Shown in pieces: positions 34,885-42,850 of a DNA stretch of 53,607 bases. The stretch's first letter is position 1. Every line of letters starts with the position of its first letter. The translations under genes were made by a program, and so were the position numbers. The DNA comes from an uncultured bacterium (lineage in GTDB: Bacteria > Bacillota > Clostridia > Oscillospirales > Acutalibacteraceae). The notes under the pieces were generated by a model. The model was not told the DNA's origin. It worked only from the letters and a program-made list of their open reading frames with translations, and did not search any database. The stretch is from NCBI GenBank assembly GCA_905215055.1, contig CAJMOH010000015.1, forward strand, positions 1 through 53,607. Reading direction: 5' to 3'.

Positions 34885-37092
34885 ATGGCGTTGGTGGTAC
34901 AGATCAGCAGCTATGAGGAATTGAAAAATATCATCCAGGAAAGCGGCAAGGAGTACGACCGGGAGAAGATCGAGGCCGCCTACCGTTTGGCAGAGGAAAA
35001 GCATCGGGAGCAAAAGCGCAGCTCGGGAGAGCCCTATATCATCCATCCCCTGTCGGTGGCGGCCATTCTGGTGGGCTTGGGTATGGATTCCGAGTCTGTC
35101 ATGGCCGGACTGCTTCACGACGTGGTGGAGGACACCGACTGCTCCATTGAGGATATTACCAAGCAGTTTGGCAAGGAGGTAGCCTTGCTGATCGACGGCG
35201 TGACAAAGCTGGGAAAAATTCCCTATTCCTCCCGGGAGGAGCAGCAGGCGGAAAACCTGCGGAAAATGCTCATGGCCATGGCGGAGGACATTCGGGTAAT
35301 CATCATCAAGTTTGCCGACCGGATGCACAATCTTTCCACACTGGAGTATATGTCCCCCCAAAAGCAGCGGGACAAGGCGGTGGAGTGCCTGGAGGTGTAC
35401 GCCCCCATTGCCCACCGGCTTGGTATCCGCACAGTCAAGGAGTACATGGAGGATGTCTCCTTGAAATACCTGGATCCCCAGGCCTATCAGGAGATTGAGG
35501 AGGACCTGGCCTCCCGAAGCAGCAGCAGCAAGCAGTTTATTGAGGAAACCAAGGCCATGATCCGCAGCCGGGTGGAGATCTCCATTCCCGACGTCTACAT
35601 CGAGGGCCGGGTGAAAAGCGTCTATGGCATTTACCGAAAGATGTTTGTCCAAGGCAAGGCCTTTGACGAGATTTACGATGTGTTCGCCGTGCGGGTCATT
35701 GTGGACACCATTGAGGACTGCTACAATGTGCTGGGGATTGTCCACGACATGTTCCAGCCCCTGCCAAACCGGTTTAAGGACTACATTTCCATGCCAAAGC
35801 CCAACATGTACCAGTCTCTGCACACCACGGTGATCACCAAGGCGGGGGTTCCCTTCGAGGTGCAGATCCGCACCTGGGAGATGCACCACACCGCCGAGTA
35901 CGGCATCGCCGCCCACTGGAAGTACAAGCTGGGCATGTCCGCCAAGGAATCGGACAGCGCCGCTCTGGATGACCGGCTGGCCTGGATTCGCCAGATGCTG
36001 GAAAACCAGGCGGAAAGTGAGGACGTCACCGACCTGGTTCACTCTATCAAAAGCGACCTGATTCCCGAGGAGGTGTTCGTGTTCACCCCCAGGGGAGACG
36101 TGATCAACCTGCCCTTAGGCTCCACGGTGATCGACTTTGCCTATGCCATTCACAGCGAGGTGGGCAACCGGATGATCGGCGCCAAGGTGGATAAACGGAT
36201 TGTCCCCTTGGATTACAAGGTAAAGACCGGCGAAATTATTGAGGTCCTCACCACCAAGGAGGCGGGCAAAGGCCCCAACCGGGACTGGCTCACCCTGGTC
36301 CGCACCAGCGAGGCCCGAAACAAGATTCGCGCCTGGTTCAAAAAGGAAAAACGGGACGAGAATATCATCGAGGGCAAGGCGGAGCTGGAGCGGGAGTTCA
36401 AGCGCAGCAACATCCGCTTGACTCCCGAGCTGATGGACTATATGATCGAAAGCGTGGGAAAGCGCCACAATTGCTCTACCGAGGATGACTTCTACGCCGC
36501 CATCGGCTATGGGGGTATCCAACTGTGGAAGGTGCTGCCCCGCATCAAGGAGGAGGCTCAGCGCCAGCAGAAAAGCACCTTTCCCGACCAGCAGCCGGAG
36601 CTGCCGCCTCCTGTGGTGGCCGAGCCCAAGGGGCGGGTGGCCAGCGGCGTGCTGGTGGACGGCATGGACAACTGCCTGATTAAGTTTTCCCGGTGCTGCA
36701 ACCCTCTGCCTGGGGACGAGATTATCGGCTTTATCACCCGGGGCTTCGGCGTTTCCATCCACAAGCGCAGCTGCTCCAACGTGCCCCGGGACCTGACCCA
36801 GTGTCCAGAGCCGGAGCGGTGGGTCAACGCTCACTGGGCAGGTGACGTGAAGGACGACTTTAAATCCACCCTGCACATTTTGGCCGTGGACCGGGCTGGC
36901 CTGCTGGCGGATGTGACCCAGCAGCTCTCCAACATGAAGATCTTCATTCACGCCCTCAACTCCCGGCAGGAGCGGGGCAGCGGCAACGCCTTTATCTCCG
37001 CCACCATCTCCATCAACGGCCTGCCGCAGCTGCAAAATATCATCGAACGGCTGAGCAAGATTTCCGGCGTGATCTCCATTGACCGGAGCTGA
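34885..37092 (+). CDS. relA: Bifunctional (p)ppGpp synthetase/hydrolase (RSH)
   Basis: This is a long RelA/SpoT homologue of 735 residues. It makes and degrades the alarmone (p)ppGpp, which slows growth under starvation. Domains in order are an HD hydrolase domain (HPLSVAAIL, LLHDVVEDT with the HD pair), a synthetase domain (DIYDVFAVRVIVDT-like, IYDVFAVRV, then FKDYISMPKPNMYQSLHT), a TGS domain (VFVFTPRGDVINLPLGST), a helical/CC region (CCNPLPGD), and a C-terminal ACT domain (LHILAVDRAGLLADVTQQLSNM). Both catalytic halves look intact, so it is probably bifunctional like the single Rel of Firmicutes. The ATG follows AAGGAGGGAAGCGCC. It is downstream of recJ by 21 bases and upstream of hemZ by 24 bases. 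Confidence 0.97.
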   Translation: MALVVQISSYEELKNIIQESGKEYDREKIEAAYRLAEEKHREQKRSSGEPYIIHPLSVAAILVGLGMDSESVMAGLLHDVVEDTDCSIEDITKQFGKEVALLIDGVTKLGKIPYSSREEQQAENLRKMLMAMAEDIRVIIIKFADRMHNLSTLEYMSPQKQRDKAVECLEVYAPIAHRLGIRTVKEYMEDVSLKYLDPQAYQEIEEDLASRSSSSKQFIEETKAMIRSRVEISIPDVYIEGRVKSVYGIYRKMFVQGKAFDEIYDVFAVRVIVDTIEDCYNVLGIVHDMFQPLPNRFKDYISMPKPNMYQSLHTTVITKAGVPFEVQIRTWEMHHTAEYGIAAHWKYKLGMSAKESDSAALDDRLAWIRQMLENQAESEDVTDLVHSIKSDLIPEEVFVFTPRGDVINLPLGSTVIDFAYAIHSEVGNRMIGAKVDKRIVPLDYKVKTGEIIEVLTTKEAGKGPNRDWLTLVRTSEARNKIRAWFKKEKRDENIIEGKAELEREFKRSNIRLTPELMDYMIESVGKRHNCSTEDDFYAAIGYGGIQLWKVLPRIKEEAQRQQKSTFPDQQPELPPPVVAEPKGRVASGVLVDGMDNCLIKFSRCCNPLPGDEIIGFITRGFGVSIHKRSCSNVPRDLTQCPEPERWVNAHWAGDVKDDFKSTLHILAVDRAGLLADVTQQLSNMKIFIHALNSRQERGSGNAFISATISINGLPQLQNIIERLSKISGVISIDRS

Positions 37093-37116
37093 CCTACCGT
37101 TTAGAAAGAGGTGCCT

Positions 37117-38598
37117 ATGGAGCTATTTCTCAGCGGTCCTGCCTTCCGCTATGAATGTGAAAATTTGTGCCGCCTGTTTTTCCCTTACAGCCCCGTCAAG
37201 GTGGAGCTGTGGGAGCAGCCCCTTCCTCCCAGCCCGGCAGAAGGTCCCTGGGCTTGGACCAGCATTGAGAAGGGGGAGAACGCATATCAATATAGGGTTA
37301 TAGTTTCCGACCAGGGCCGGCTGCTGGAGAGGCATGGGTCCGCCCCGGACCTTCAGGAGTACGCCATGACCAATCTGCTGTACGGCGCCTTTGTGGAGCT
37401 GACCGGCACCCACCCGGCCTGGGGAATGCTTACCGGTATCCACCCGGTGAAGCTGCTCCGCCAGTATGTGGAGGAGCTGGGAGAAGAGGCGGGGATGCGG
37501 CGCTTTTTGGATCATTGCCATGTGACGCCCCCCAAAGCTGAGCTGGCCCGCCGGGTACTCCACGCCCAAGCGCCCGCGGTGGAGGCCCTGAACGAGAATG
37601 ACTTCAGCCTGTATGTGTCCATTCCCTTCTGCCCCACCCGATGCGCCTATTGCTCCTTTGTCTCCCAGGACGTGGAGCACGCCAAGAAATTGATGGACCC
37701 CTACTTCCAGCTGCTTTTGGTGGAGCTGGAGAAGGTGTCCCAGGTGACAAGAGACCTGGGGCTTTCTCCGGTGACGGTGTACATCGGCGGAGGCACGCCT
37801 ACCACTCTGAGCGCCGCCCAGCTCTCCGCCCTGTGCGGGAAAATCCGCCAGGTGTTCGACCTTTCCCGGTGTACGGAGTTCACCGTGGAGGCCGGCCGGC
37901 CCGACACCATCACCGAGGAAAAGCTTTTGGCGCTGCGAGAGGCGGACATCACCCGGATCAGCATCAACCCCCAGTCCCTGTCCGACCAGGTGCTGAAAAA
38001 CATTGGCCGCCGCCACACCGCCCAGGACATTGTGGAGGCCTTCCAGCTGGCCCAAAGGCTGGGCTTTGAGAATATCAACGCCGACCTGATCGTGGGCCTG
38101 CCCGGAGACAATTTGGAGAGCTTTCAAAAGACCCTGCGGGGCGTCATCGGCCTGGGCGCCAGCAATGTGACGGTCCATTCCCTGGCTCTGAAGCGCTCGG
38201 CTCGGCTCAACGCTCCCGGCGGGGACCTGTCCCTGCACAGCAAAAGCCAGGAAACCGCCGCCATGATGGACTACTCCATCCAGCAGCTCACCCAGGCTGG
38301 CTTTGAGCCATACTATCTCTATCGCCAAACCCGCATGGCCGGCAATCTGGAAAACACCGGCTGGGCCAAGCCGGGAACTGTCTGCCGGTATAACATCTAC
38401 ACCATGGATGAATCCAGCTCTGTCATCGCCTGCGGGGCGGGAGGCGTGTCCAAGCTGAAGGACCCGTACAGCGGCAGGCTGGAGCGAATTTTCAATTTTA
38501 AGCACCCTGCGGAATACATCACCCGCAATCAGGAGATTTTGGAAAGGAAGGACGGTGTCACCGCGCTTTATGAGCAATTTCGCCAGCGGCTACGTTAA
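37117..38598 (+). CDS. hemZ: Coproporphyrinogen dehydrogenase HemZ
   Basis: This is a radical SAM enzyme of the HemN/HemZ group, 493 residues. HemZ differs from HemN and HemW in its long N-terminal region of about 160 residues, seen here with TGIHPVKLL. Cys172, Cys176 and Cys179 (CPTRCAYC) bind the [4Fe-4S] cluster. GGGTPTTLS and TVEAGRPDT are the SAM and substrate segments, and LIVGLPGDNLESF follows. Proposed reaction: oxidative decarboxylation of coproporphyrinogen III without oxygen. Members in Clostridia often lack a full heme pathway, so the real substrate is open. The ATG at 37117 is chosen over a GTG at 37111 because of AGAAAGAGGTG. The gene overlaps the next one. Confidence 0.93.
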   Translation: MELFLSGPAFRYECENLCRLFFPYSPVKVELWEQPLPPSPAEGPWAWTSIEKGENAYQYRVIVSDQGRLLERHGSAPDLQEYAMTNLLYGAFVELTGTHPAWGMLTGIHPVKLLRQYVEELGEEAGMRRFLDHCHVTPPKAELARRVLHAQAPAVEALNENDFSLYVSIPFCPTRCAYCSFVSQDVEHAKKLMDPYFQLLLVELEKVSQVTRDLGLSPVTVYIGGGTPTTLSAAQLSALCGKIRQVFDLSRCTEFTVEAGRPDTITEEKLLALREADITRISINPQSLSDQVLKNIGRRHTAQDIVEAFQLAQRLGFENINADLIVGLPGDNLESFQKTLRGVIGLGASNVTVHSLALKRSARLNAPGGDLSLHSKSQETAAMMDYSIQQLTQAGFEPYYLYRQTRMAGNLENTGWAKPGTVCRYNIYTMDESSSVIACGAGGVSKLKDPYSGRLERIFNFKHPAEYITRNQEILERKDGVTALYEQFRQRLR

Positions 38599-39526
38599 AT
38601 ATATCAACCACCTGGAGCAGATCAACGACGCGGCGGTGGCCCAGCCCGCCCGGATGATCCGCGAGGTGGAGGACGCCTATCACGACCATTTGGAAAACAT
38701 CGCCAGGAATATCACCGGCCACCACCGGAACGTGCGGGTGATTATGCTCTCCGGCCCCAGCAGCAGCGGCAAAACCACCACCGCCAAGCTGCTCCGGGAT
38801 TTTCTCACCGCCTATGGCGCCAGCAGCCATATTGTCTCCCTGGACGACTTCTACCGGGGCGTGGGAAAGGCCCCCAAGCTGCCCGGCGGGGGATACAATT
38901 ACGAGTCCGTAGAGGCCCTGGATGTGGAGTCCATCAAGCGGTGCCTGCTGGACATTATCGCCACAGGAGAATTTTCCGTACCGCGGTATGACTTTGCCCT
39001 GGGCCGCCCCAACGGGGAGCCTCGCCGGTATCGGATCGGCCCCCGGGACATGGTGATTGTGGAGGGTATCCACGGCTTGAATCCTCTCTTTACCAAGGAG
39101 CTGCCGGAGGACGCCTGCGTCAAGCTGTATGTCAGCGTCAAGCAGCAGATCAAGGACGCCAACGGAGAGGTGTTTTCTCCCATGGATTTGCGGCTGGTGC
39201 GGCGGATTGTCCGGGACATTCAGTTTCGGGACACCTCGCCGGAGCGGACCATTTCCATGTGGCCCCAGGTGGTGGAGGGAGAGGACCGGTATATCCGTCC
39301 CTACCGTCTCTCCGCCGATTACACAGTGAACTCCATCCACATCTACGAGCCGTGCGTCATGCGTACCGTGGCCATTCCCCTGCTGCGGGCCATTGCCGAG
39401 GACAGCCCCCATTACCGCAAGGCCCGGGACCTGGAGGCCCGCCTGATGCGCTTCGAGCCGGTTGAAGCCGCCCTGGTGCCAGAGAATTCCATGCTGCGGG
39501 AGTTTTTAGGCCCAAAGGTGAAGTAA
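38555..39526 (+). CDS. Uridine kinase-like P-loop kinase
   Basis: This is a P-loop kinase of about 323 residues, related to the uridine kinase/phosphoribulokinase family (Udk/PRK). Walker A is LSGPSSSGKTTTAKLL. The region IVSLDDFYRGVGKAP, then VPRYDFALGRPNGEPRRY, and VIVEGIHGLNPLF fit the family. The substrate cannot be assigned by motif alone. Some clostridial members have an extra N-terminal domain, which is not seen here. The start is uncertain: a GTG at 38555 has GGAAAGGAAGG at a suitable distance, while an ATG at 38570 gives a shorter form. The gene overlaps hemZ by 44 or 29 bases, so it is translationally coupled. Confidence 0.9.
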   Translation: MSPRFMSNFASGYVKYINHLEQINDAAVAQPARMIREVEDAYHDHLENIARNITGHHRNVRVIMLSGPSSSGKTTTAKLLRDFLTAYGASSHIVSLDDFYRGVGKAPKLPGGGYNYESVEALDVESIKRCLLDIIATGEFSVPRYDFALGRPNGEPRRYRIGPRDMVIVEGIHGLNPLFTKELPEDACVKLYVSVKQQIKDANGEVFSPMDLRLVRRIVRDIQFRDTSPERTISMWPQVVEGEDRYIRPYRLSADYTVNSIHIYEPCVMRTVAIPLLRAIAEDSPHYRKARDLEARLMRFEPVEAALVPENSMLREFLGPKVK

Positions 39527-39573
39527 TTCACAGATTGTAAGGGTTTTGTAAGTGTTTTGAAAGGCAAAATGCT

Positions 39574-39601
39574 TTGACATTTGGCAAATCTGGGGTATAA
39601 T
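39574..39601 (+). promoter_or_regulatory. Sigma-A promoter for the small zinc-ribbon gene
   Basis: Perfect TTGACA at 39574-39579 and perfect TATAAT at 39596-39601, with a 16-base spacer, 72 bases before the start codon. It is one of the strongest promoter matches in the window. Confidence 0.85.
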
Positions 39602-39672
39602 GGGAGCATAGAAGAAAACCTTTTTCCACAGGTTTTCATGGATTTTGGATTGAGAAAAGGAGGACAACAGTC

Positions 39673-40041
39673 ATGGGAATTTTAGACGACGTGGTCATAA
39701 ACGCCAAATCCGCGGCGGAGGCCGTGGGAAAGAAGGCCGGCCAGATTGTGGACGTCTCCAAGCTGCGTATCAGCGTGGCTGAGGTCAACGCGGAAATCAG
39801 CAAACGCTACGAGGCCCTGGGCGAGTATGTGTATGAAAGCTGCCGTGAGAAACTGGCCGAGGACGCCGAGTCTGTGGGCAAGATGGCGGAAATTGACGAG
39901 CTGGTAAACCAGCGCAACGCTCTCACCAAGGAGCTGGTGGATAAGCAGAACAAGGTGGTTTGCCCTTCCTGCGGCAAGCAGAGTCCCATTACGGCCTCGT
40001 ATTGCAGCAACTGCGGCGCCAAGCTGACCAGTGAGGAATAA
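39673..40041 (+). CDS. Small zinc-ribbon protein with a long helical region, unknown function
   Basis: This is a 122-residue soluble protein. Residues 1-95 look helical and charged, with heptad-like spacing (IDELVNQRNALTKELVDKQN), so a coiled coil is likely. The C-terminus carries a zinc ribbon (VCPSCGKQSPITASYCSNCGAKL, two CxxC pairs). Small proteins of this layout are common in Clostridia, usually unannotated, and sit at membranes or ribosomes. The ATG follows AAAAGGAGGACAACAGTC. It has an almost perfect promoter and a double terminator, so it is probably well expressed as a single gene. The function is unknown. Confidence 0.85.
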   Translation: MGILDDVVINAKSAAEAVGKKAGQIVDVSKLRISVAEVNAEISKRYEALGEYVYESCREKLAEDAESVGKMAEIDELVNQRNALTKELVDKQNKVVCPSCGKQSPITASYCSNCGAKLTSEE

Positions 40042-40048
40042 GACAGCA

Positions 40049-40087
40049 AAAAAGGGACTGTTGCGCTGAAACGCCCCAGTCCCTTTT
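40049..40087. terminator. Bidirectional terminator after the zinc-ribbon gene
   Basis: GGGACTG and CAGTCCC form the outer stem, with inner GCG/CGC pairing, flanked by AAAAAA on the left and TTTT on the right. It can stop the rightward gene and the leftward gene at 40143-40370. Confidence 0.88.
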
Positions 40088-40103
40088 CCATGAATTCTGA
40101 TAA

Positions 40104-40138
40104 GGGGGAACAGGCTTCTGTGTTCCCTCTTGTTTTTT
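40104..40138 (+). terminator. Second rightward terminator
   Basis: GGGGGAACA at 40104-40112 pairs with TGTTCCCTC at 40121-40129 (one mismatch) around GGCTTCTG, followed by TTGTTTTTTT. It backs up the terminator at 40049-40087. Confidence 0.82.
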
Positions 40139-40142
40139 TGTG

Positions 40143-40370
40143 TTACCGGTCCTGAAAAGCCCGCCGGATCTCCTTCAGCTCCTGGGGAGATTCCACCCAG
40201 TTTTCCACATAGCCGCAGCCGCAGCACACATAACGGATTACGGGGATCTTTCCAAACAGGGTGGCGCGGGTGGTGTAAATGTTGTTGCCGCTGGCGTACC
40301 GGGCGGGGTTGTCCGGTACACGAACAATGTCCTGGCTGCCGCATTTGGGGCAGCGTCCGGTGTTTTTCAT
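40143..40370 (-). CDS. Small zinc-ribbon protein, unknown function
   Basis: This is a 75-residue protein with two CxxC pairs (CPKCGS near residue 7, and CCGCGY near residue 50). It is therefore a single zinc ribbon split by a loop that contains ARYASGNNIYTTRATL. The ATG at 40370 follows GGAGGTTCTACC. The frame is open 18 codons upstream but without a ribosome site. It lies 150 bases after the ABC permease gene on the same strand. No terminator or clear promoter is visible in that gap, so it may be read from the gntR-ABC operon. The function is unknown. Confidence 0.8.
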   Translation of the reverse strand: MKNTGRCPKCGSQDIVRVPDNPARYASGNNIYTTRATLFGKIPVIRYVCCGCGYVENWVESPQELKEIRRAFQDR

Positions 40371-40520
40371 GGTAGAACCTCCTCGTTTCCACAATAGGCC
40401 TTGGCGGATACTCCCGTGGAGCAATTCGTATCGTTGGCTTTAACGGCCCATCCGCTCTGCTCAATGTCCGGGCGCTGAAAGAGCCTGTCTAGCGGCTTGC
40501 CCTGTGGGGGCGCGCACTGG
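40371..40520. other. Gap with no recognisable feature
   Basis: I find no gene, promoter or terminator between the ABC permease and the small zinc-ribbon gene. Read-through is plausible. Confidence 0.5.
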
Positions 40521-41159
40521 TTAGAATTCCATCTTTTTGAAAAAGTGCAGCGTCAGGAAAAAGGACGCCACATACAAAACCGCTACCACAGCCGCGGCAA
40601 CGGGACCTAAAACCGCCGCGTTGCGCTCCACAAAATCGAAAGCGGCCCGAATGGTTTCGTCGGTCCAAACACCAAGACGGTTCAGGCCGAACAGCAGTCC
40701 CATAGGTACGAAGATGATGACCATGAAGGCCGCCACCACAAAGTTCTGTCCCAGCTTTAGGCATACTGGGATCAGTACCGCCTGAAGAAATACCGTCAGG
40801 CACAGAAAAACGGGATAGCTCCATGCCGGCAGGGGAGAGCCAACAGCCGCGTTGTCCAGCACGATGACGGCGTTCATCACAACGATGCTGAAAATCCCCG
40901 CAACATATTTGGACAGGATCACCTTTGTCCGGCTGACGGGAGAGGCGCAGATAAATTTATTCCAGCCGTTGGCCTTGTCATAGTGAATGGAGTAGGTGGG
41001 GACCAGGCTTCCCACCGAGACCAGCACCCCAATGCTTGGCCCCAGCATTTCCATTTGTCCAATAATCAGGTTGAACACCACAAAGATCAGGGCCATAAAG
41101 CCCGTGAGCAGCAGCTCCTTTTTCGCCATGTAAAAGTCCTTGTACAGTAAGCCCAGCAT
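40521..41159 (-). CDS. ABC-2 type transporter permease
   Basis: This is the membrane part of an ABC-2 type exporter, 212 residues with about six membrane segments (for example MALIFVVFNLIIGQ, YVAGIFSIVVMNAVIVL, FLQAVLIPVCLKL, AAAVVAVLYVASFFLTLHF). The N-terminus MLGLLYKDFYMAKKELL and the HYDKANGWNKFICASPVSRTKVILSKY block are typical of the ABC-2 permeases found behind GntR-type YtrA regulators. The ATG follows GGAGGAGAG. It begins 13 bases after the ATPase stop, in the gntR-ATPase-permease operon. Exported substrate unknown. In related systems it is often a cell-wall-active peptide, but this is inference. Confidence 0.9.
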   Translation of the reverse strand: MLGLLYKDFYMAKKELLLTGFMALIFVVFNLIIGQMEMLGPSIGVLVSVGSLVPTYSIHYDKANGWNKFICASPVSRTKVILSKYVAGIFSIVVMNAVIVLDNAAVGSPLPAWSYPVFLCLTVFLQAVLIPVCLKLGQNFVVAAFMVIIFVPMGLLFGLNRLGVWTDETIRAAFDFVERNAAVLGPVAAAVVAVLYVASFFLTLHFFKKMEF

Positions 41160-41172
41160 ATGCTCTCCTCCT

Positions 41173-42018
41173 TCAAATGTGCTTTCCCTTAATGCTGTAC
41201 AGCATGATGTCGTCCAGGGTGGCGGGTTCCACCGCCGCGTGGCCCGGCATCTGATACCGCTTTACCAGGGCGGTGACGCCAAACTCGCTTTTCCGATAGC
41301 CTGCCACCGCCTCCGGCGGCAGGTCCGCCAGCTGTTCCCCCGTGCAGTGATACAGGCCGTAGGTGTCCAAAAGACTGTCCTTTTCACCGGTCATCAGCAG
41401 TTTGCCCTGGTGGATAAAGGTGATGTAGTCGGCGATCTTCTCCAAATCCCCGGTGATGTGGGAGGAGAGAAACACGCTGTGATCCTCATCCTGGATAAAG
41501 TCATAGAGAATGTCCAGAATGTCGTCCCGTACAATGGGGTCCAGGCCGGAGGTGGCCTCGTCCAGTACCAGCAGTCTGGCCCCGTGGGAGAGTGCCACCG
41601 CCAGGGAAAATTTCATCACCATGCCCCGGGAATACTCCTTCACCCTTTTGTCCAGAGCGATGTCAAACCGTTGAAGGTACCCGTAGTAGGCAGCCTGGTT
41701 CCAGTGCTTGTAGATTCTGGAGAGGGACTTGCCCAGCTGTTTGGCGTTCATTTCCGGAGGGAAAAAGCCGGAATCCAGCACCAGACCCACCTCCTCCATC
41801 ACAGACCGGTCGGCGAAGGGATCTTTCCCCAGCAGGCGGATTTCCCCGCCGTCCTTGGCGATCAGTCCCATCACGGCCTTGATGGTGGTGCTTTTCCCGG
41901 CGCCGTTTTCCCCGATAAAGCCCATGATACACCCCATGGGCAGGGAAAGGCTGACGTTGTCCAGGGTAAAGTGTTTGTATTCCTTGCGGAGATTCCGCAG
42001 TTCCATCGCGTATTCCAT
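41173..42018 (-). CDS. ABC transporter ATP-binding protein
   Basis: This is the ATPase of the ABC-2 exporter, 281 residues. Walker A is GENGAGKSTTIKAVM, the Q-loop region GLVLDSGFFPPEM follows, and Walker B is LLVLDEATSGLDP. The signature motif is degenerate (KEYSRGMVMK where LSGGQ-type is usual), a known trait of the YtrB/BcrA-like group. A C-terminal region of about 60 residues follows. The ATG at 42018 follows AAGGAG at seven bases. The gene lies between the gntR regulator and the permease and works as a dimer with it. Confidence 0.93.
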   Translation of the reverse strand: MEYAMELRNLRKEYKHFTLDNVSLSLPMGCIMGFIGENGAGKSTTIKAVMGLIAKDGGEIRLLGKDPFADRSVMEEVGLVLDSGFFPPEMNAKQLGKSLSRIYKHWNQAAYYGYLQRFDIALDKRVKEYSRGMVMKFSLAVALSHGARLLVLDEATSGLDPIVRDDILDILYDFIQDEDHSVFLSSHITGDLEKIADYITFIHQGKLLMTGEKDSLLDTYGLYHCTGEQLADLPPEAVAGYRKSEFGVTALVKRYQMPGHAAVEPATLDDIMLYSIKGKHI

Positions 42019-42070
42019 AAAGCAACTCCTTCGTTACATGGGTGGGTGAGGGCAGCGGGCGTTTGGCCGG

Positions 42071-42442
42071 CTATTCCTCCCAGAGCAGGTTCAGGGTGTC
42101 CAGCAGCTCTTGCTTTTCCATGCCGCAGAGCTGGGCAGCCTTCACCGCTTCCTGCAGGTGTCCCTCTACCTTTCGCAGCTGTTCCTCTTTCAAAAACTCC
42201 GTATTTTTTCCGGCCACAAAGCTGCCTTTGCCTGTGATGGACGTGAGAAATCCCTCACGTTCCAGCTCCTCATAGGCCCGCTTTGTGGTGATAACACTGA
42301 TTCGCAGCTCCTTTGCCAGCAGCCGCATGGAGGGGAGGGCGTCGCCCTCCTGCAATTCCCCGCTGATTATCAGCGCCTTTATCTGTTCGGCGATCTGTTC
42401 GTAAATGGGCTTTCCGCTTTGGTTGCTGATGACAATGTGCAA
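42071..42442 (-). CDS. GntR-family regulator, YtrA type
   Basis: This is a short GntR regulator of 123 residues. The N-terminal winged helix contains KPIYEQIAEQIKALIISGEL, then LPSMRLLAKELRISVITTKRAYEELEREGF, the GntR DNA-binding region. The C-terminal helices (about 40 residues) make the small dimer domain that defines the YtrA subfamily. These usually repress the ABC exporter behind them and respond to antibiotics or envelope stress. Start is a TTG at 42442, chosen because AAGGAAG sits seven bases away and the N-terminus (HIVISNQSGKPIYEQ) then matches family form. Its promoter holds a palindromic operator, so self-repression is likely. The regulator, ATPase and permease form one operon. Confidence 0.93.
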   Translation of the reverse strand: MHIVISNQSGKPIYEQIAEQIKALIISGELQEGDALPSMRLLAKELRISVITTKRAYEELEREGFLTSITGKGSFVAGKNTEFLKEEQLRKVEGHLQEAVKAAQLCGMEKQELLDTLNLLWEE

Positions 42443-42502
42443 ACCAACACTTCCTTTCCTGGGACCCGGGTCCCTTGCCTCGGGGCGTCCCCCGAAGCCT
42501 TT

Positions 42503-42528
42503 CAATATTCCCATGCATTGGAATATTG
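42503..42528. promoter_or_regulatory. Perfect inverted repeat in the gntR leader
   Basis: CAATATTCC at 42503-42511 and GGAATATTG at 42520-42528 are perfect nine-base arms separated by eight bases. The dyad overlaps the operator at 42527-42545 by two bases and lies in the 5' leader of gntR. It could be a second operator or a leader hairpin. Confidence 0.6.
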
Positions 42529-42545
42529 TATATATACTATATACA
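42527..42545. promoter_or_regulatory. Operator for the YtrA-type regulator (palindrome)
   Basis: TGTATATA-TAC-TATATACA is a perfect eight-base inverted repeat with a three-base centre. It covers the -10 box of the gntR promoter, where binding would block transcription. Its form and position match self-regulating GntR/YtrA systems. Thirteen bases of it recur exactly in the esterase promoter at 43706-43718. Confidence 0.75.
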
Positions 42546-42565
42546 CACTAGATACGGTTTGTCAA
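42536..42565 (-). promoter_or_regulatory. Sigma-A promoter for gntR-ABC operon
   Basis: On the minus strand a perfect TTGACA (42565-42560) is followed after 18 bases by TATAGT (42541-42536). The -10 lies inside the palindromic operator. Confidence 0.82.
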
Positions 42566-42576
42566 GAGGGGAAACG

Positions 42577-42612
42577 AAAAAAATTCCCCTTTCCCAAAAA
42601 GGGGAAGGGGAA
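42577..42612 (-). terminator. Leftward terminator before the gntR promoter
   Basis: On the minus strand TTCCCCTTCCCC and GGGAAAGGGGAA form a stem with one mismatch around TTTTT, followed by TTTTTTT (42583-42577). It ends transcripts from the CPBP remnant and esterase. Confidence 0.85.
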
Positions 42613-42631
42613 CCCTCGCGGTTACTCCATA

Positions 42632-42823
42632 TTAACTGCCAAAGGTATTTACCGCCAGATGCAGCAGCGCGGGGGCGCAGGCGTTTTTGCATTTCCACCG
42701 CAGCAGGCCAAAGGCCAGGCCTAACAGCAGCCCGGTGACAGCCTTCCAAAACAGGATGCTCGCCGTATCCGAGCCGGGGAAGAGCAGGGAGGTCCGCCAC
42801 AGCACCGTGTCGGCGTAGCCCAC
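42632..42823 (-). pseudogene. C-terminal remnant of a CPBP-family membrane protease
   Basis: This is a 63-residue piece that matches the last third of CPBP (Abi, CAAX-like) intramembrane proteases: one membrane segment (VTGLLLGLAFGLL) and the family's final motif with His and Asn (PALLHLAVNTFG). The catalytic Glu-Glu motif and the first His motif are missing, because the gene lacks its N-terminal two thirds. It is in frame with, and directly after, the stop codon of the esterase (nine codons in between). It has a GTG start and a GGGAGAGGG site, so a short peptide could still be made, but an active protease could not. Confidence 0.7.
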
Positions 42824-42850
42824 ATGCCGCCCTCTCCCTGGTTTGCTGGA

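Noticed and set aside
33406..36042. An 878-codon open frame antisense to recJ and relA
   Set aside because: Same cause: mirror of biased codon use in conserved genes. No domain or start signal.
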